Assembly: GCA_030248065.1 (NCBI GenBank)
Contig: JASAMV010003727.1
Span: 1-64,000, forward strand
Length of the DNA stretch: 64,000 nucleotides
Source: Rhynchonema sp. JSB1_4
Lineage: Eukaryota > Nematoda > Chromadorea > Monhysterida > Xyalidae
Reading direction: 5' to 3'
Shown piece after piece: positions 61,185 to 64,000 of this stretch (position 1 is the stretch's first letter; every line of letters starts with the position of its first letter). The position numbers and the translations under genes are program-made. The notes under the pieces are model-generated. The model ran no database searches. It saw only the letters and a program-made list of their open reading frames with translations, and was not told the origin of the DNA.

Positions 61185-64000
61185 ACCAGCTGTAGTGACG
61201 TGGTTGGTCACAACCTGAGCCGCAGTCAACAATGCGCATTTGTGCGTGACCACCTCGACTTGTGCGAAGGTTGGTTTGTGACTTATTGTGTAAAACCGTT
61301 GCTTCTCTTTGCGCTCTCGGTACTGCAAAAAGTCAGTATTGTTGTGACTATTCGTTATAGTGCCCGAAAATGACGTGTCAAATCAAAATCATGTACCAAC
61401 AAACGCAATAAATTTTACGTATTTTATATCCATCCAGGTGGTGGCTACGTGCTGTACAGTCAGCTGTACTTTTGCTGTTCACATATGTTCGGTCGTGCGA
61501 GTGTGCTGTGCGCCACTTGTGTGCTGTTGTTGTGCTACTTCCTGGCACTCAGTGTTGCTGCCGATTCGTTCTTCTGTCCGACCCTACACGTGATTGTCAA
61601 TCAACTGAAAATCAGTCAGAACATTGCGGTTGGTCTAGTTTTGGGATTTGGTCAGTGCGGTGGATCCTCTTTAGATTGACCGGAGTAAGTGAGAATGTTT
61701 TTGAACGATATTTTGTCACCAAGTGCTGATTTACAGCTCTAGTGAATGTTCTTTATTGTGTGTGACCGACCAGAAACACCAGGTCTCGATCATGTCACAA
61801 ACAGAACATTGAATGTATTGGCATTAGTACTGAAATTAGTATGATGGCGACTAGTTCACGTAGCCTTACATAACATATGTGAAAAAAACTAGCGATTGTT
61901 GTCAGGGTGTCACATTCTTGGCATTTGGGAACGGCGCGCCTGATATTTTCTCTTCCATTGCATCTGTGATCAGCACACCAAAGCCGAAAGTCGGCCTGGC
62001 GTTCGGCGCTCTTTTTGGTTGGTTGTTCGTTTGTTATACAAGTTGTTTTGTTCCCCTCATGTGTCTTCGTTTTTGGCCACCCGACACAAATGGACACGAC
62101 GGCAGATTGACAGTTACCCACGCAGCTGTGTGGTCGCTTTCTATTTACCTATGCCCTTCTCGGGGATTGACGGCTGAGCTCAGATGTTCCTCGCCCGCCG
62201 GTCCCGGTGGGTGTTGAACCCAAAATTAGCCAGGCCAATCATTGTTTTACCGAACCAGAAGGGGATGTGTTGTAAACTTGGAGTTATACTTGTCCACATG
62301 TGGACATTTGTCCGCATGGACACTTGGCTAAATGATATGTGAACGCATGTGAACAATATGAGCTGTGTAGTCGACCCATACTGTCCAAAACTCCCGCTAG
62401 GTTTTAACATGCCGCTTTTTCCACTGATGATGTTTCATTGGCCGATACACAGGAGCGGCGGTGTTCCTGACCACATTCGTGGCGGCATTGGTTGTGCTGC
62501 AAGCGCCCTTCTCCGTCATGCGACGTCCAATCATCCGAGATCTTCTCTTCTTCATCCTTGCTGTTCTCTGTTCGTTCTACATTGTCTGCACGCGACGACT
62601 GTGTCTGTGGCAAGCCGCAGGTTGGTATCTGCTCCAATAATATCCCTCGTCGTGTTCACAAGTCGGTATTGGTCGCACAATGACTATATAAGAATCCATC
62701 CAAAAATTTTTCTGAATGGTAAGGCACGTCTCGCTGCAGATCACAAGCGGTCTATTTATATTTTTTCCAAAACATTTCCGGTGATATTGCAGTGAAGCTG
62801 TTTGAACACAGTGAGCGTGATATCGGCAGAAATGTTTTGGAAAAAATATAAATAGAACGCTTGTGATCTGCAGCGAGACGTGCCTTACCGTTCAGGAAAA
62901 TTTTTGGATGGATTCTTATATAGTCATTGTGCGACCATACATTTGCACAGCTCGCGGCATTTTGGTCAGAATTGTCGGTATTTTTCGAGATTCTAATAAT
63001 GTTTTTTAATTTCAGGTTTCCTCGTTCTGTACGCCATCTATTGCGTGGTTGTAGTTGTGGGGCGCTACATTCGAATGCGCCACAAGAGCGGTCATCAGGC
63101 GCGTGCTCCCGGTGCGTTGGTGGTCAAGACGATTTTCCTTTGTTTTGTTCAGTGCTGTCATTTGGAACGCATTTTTGTTGCACACATTTTAGTGACCGAT
63201 CGTTCCGTGACGCCGACGCCATTTGATGCCCCGATTCTGTACAACGGTGCTGCCGACAATTCGGCGTTCGAGCAGCCGACAAACGGTGACACGCTGCCTG
63301 GGTGGGTCATTAGCGTGCTCGTTAAATCTAAGAACTGGGTTTTCTTTTTCTTGTGGGTCTGTCGTCCGTGTCATTGCTGTGATTGTACACCACTAACAAC
63401 CTTGTCCATTCAGGGTGTCCATAGCAAGCCCGCCGTTGTCACGAGCAGATTCACCGACTGCGGTCGATCCACATGATTGGTTGAATCCGTCGTTTGGTTG
63501 GTTGGCATTCTGCCGCATTTTCGGTGTGTCAAGCTGGCTGACTGTTTTTTGTACGATTGATTGATTGATTTGCAGCGCACGCGCACTACCAACACGAGGA
63601 CTATCCACCAGACGAGTTCAACCAGTTCTTTGAAGCAGGTATAGTTGTCGATTAGCTCGATGTCAGTGTTGTAGCATAGCACGTGCCGCCGACCGACAGA
63701 TTTGTTAGAATGTCTTGGCCGACAAGCTGCGTGTGCTCTGTTAATTTATCAGGCGCCGATTTAGAGAAATACGCGCATGTGCGGATAATTGGCGGTCACA
63801 AGCTTGCTGGTCGTTTCTGGCCACACTTTTCTGCGCATTAAAGTGACTCTACAATTGATCGTTGACCGCGTTTGTTTGCAGTCAGTTTTTTCAGAAAATG
63901 AAGACTAGGTCTCCGAAACCCAGATTTAGGAAATAGATTTTCAAGTCGTTGCTCTGTGATGTTTCACGGAGCCCACACATTTTTACAGGAGGAGAAAAAA
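61185..64000 (+). CDS. Mitochondrial Na+/Ca2+ (Li+) exchanger NCLX/SLC8B1-like, partial at both ends
   Basis: Exons: join(61185..61269, 61438..61628, 61906..62017, 62453..62620, 63016..63111, 63193..63301, 63414..63523, 63576..63638, 63989..>64000), all phase-consistent. This cation exchanger moves Ca2+ out of the matrix in exchange for Na+. Marks: the cysteine-rich N-terminal segment CAFVRDHLDLCEGGGYVLYSQ, a first helix, FFCPTLHVIVNQLKISQNIAG, and the alpha-1 repeat GVTFLAFGNGAPDIFSS, the ion-binding signature. Two further hydrophobic exons end at about 63080. A hydrophilic loop follows (from about 63193), probably the large central loop; the alpha-2 repeat lies beyond the window. The first exon is not found. 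Intron 4 holds a MITE. Confidence 0.92.
62669..62937. mobile_element. MITE of the TTGGTCGCACAAT family, copy 4, in NCLX intron
   Basis: Nearly the whole 269 bp is palindromic: TTGGTCGCACAATGACTATA...CTGCAGATCACAAGCG and its complement. TA is at 62667-62668 and 62938-62939. The inner arms differ from copies 1-3, so it is a subfamily sharing only the outer ~55 bp. Confidence 0.85.

Noticed and set aside
61449..61679. Unspliced reading of the NCLX exon into GLVLGFGQCGGSSLD
   Set aside because: The family sequence continues as NIA-GVTFLAFGNGAPD; the donor at 61629 and acceptor at 61905 give exactly that.

Overview
This is animal (bilaterian) nuclear DNA. The protein genes are split by GT-AG introns of about 60 nt to 2.3 kb, and they include metazoan-specific families: a BMP-type R-Smad, a Cys-loop ligand-gated channel, a divergent ionotropic glutamate-type receptor and a mitochondrial Na/Ca exchanger. 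The sequence alone does not place the phylum; an invertebrate (probably protostome) with a compact, transposon-rich genome fits best. I joined exons by hand using splice sites, reading phase and family alignment from memory, so exon edges are predictions.

Layout. 1-1.6 kb holds repeats. 2.6-4.0 kb is a multi-C2H2 zinc-finger gene. 5.1-6.8 kb is an unrecognised membrane protein. 7.6-8.1 kb is a hAT-like MITE, and 8.2-9.0 kb (minus) a small unrecognised gene. 9.55-13.49 kb is one PIF/Harbinger transposon with TTA target duplications, carrying divergent transposase and MADF-BESS genes that both lack their 5' halves. 14.0-16.7 kb is a PTPN1/2-like tyrosine phosphatase. 16.8-17.9 kb holds three MITEs, and 18.2-19.1 kb (minus) a secreted cysteine-containing protein. 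19.2-26.0 kb has no confident gene and contains a four-level nest of hAT-like elements. 26.0-33.4 kb is a ZC3H4/Su(s)-like CCCH protein. 34.0-36.1 kb is an iGluR/IR-type receptor, convergent with a Cys-loop channel at 36.2-39.5 kb (minus). 39.5-45.9 kb has no confident gene. 45.9-50.1 kb is Smad1/5/Mad. 52.5-59.8 kb is RMC1 (Mic1), whose second intron holds a three-level transposon nest. 61.2-64.0 kb is NCLX/SLC8B1, running off the right edge.

The host genes do not form an operon or pathway. They are independent housekeeping and signalling genes: BMP transcriptional output (Smad), late-endosome Rab7 activation (RMC1), mitochondrial calcium efflux (NCLX), nuclear RNA control (ZC3H4-like), phosphotyrosine signalling (PTP), and two ion-channel receptors transcribed towards each other.

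The strongest unexpected signal is in the two G/C-rich blocks at 22.0-25.3 kb and 52.9-55.1 kb. They look like junk but resolve into short non-autonomous DNA transposons. Most have 8-bp target duplications and CAG-type inverted ends, with private simple-repeat arrays just inside the ends. Many carry one CGCGC-loop-GCGCG hairpin. They have inserted into one another in a readable order, and related copies elsewhere in the window preserve the empty sites for two of the insertions.
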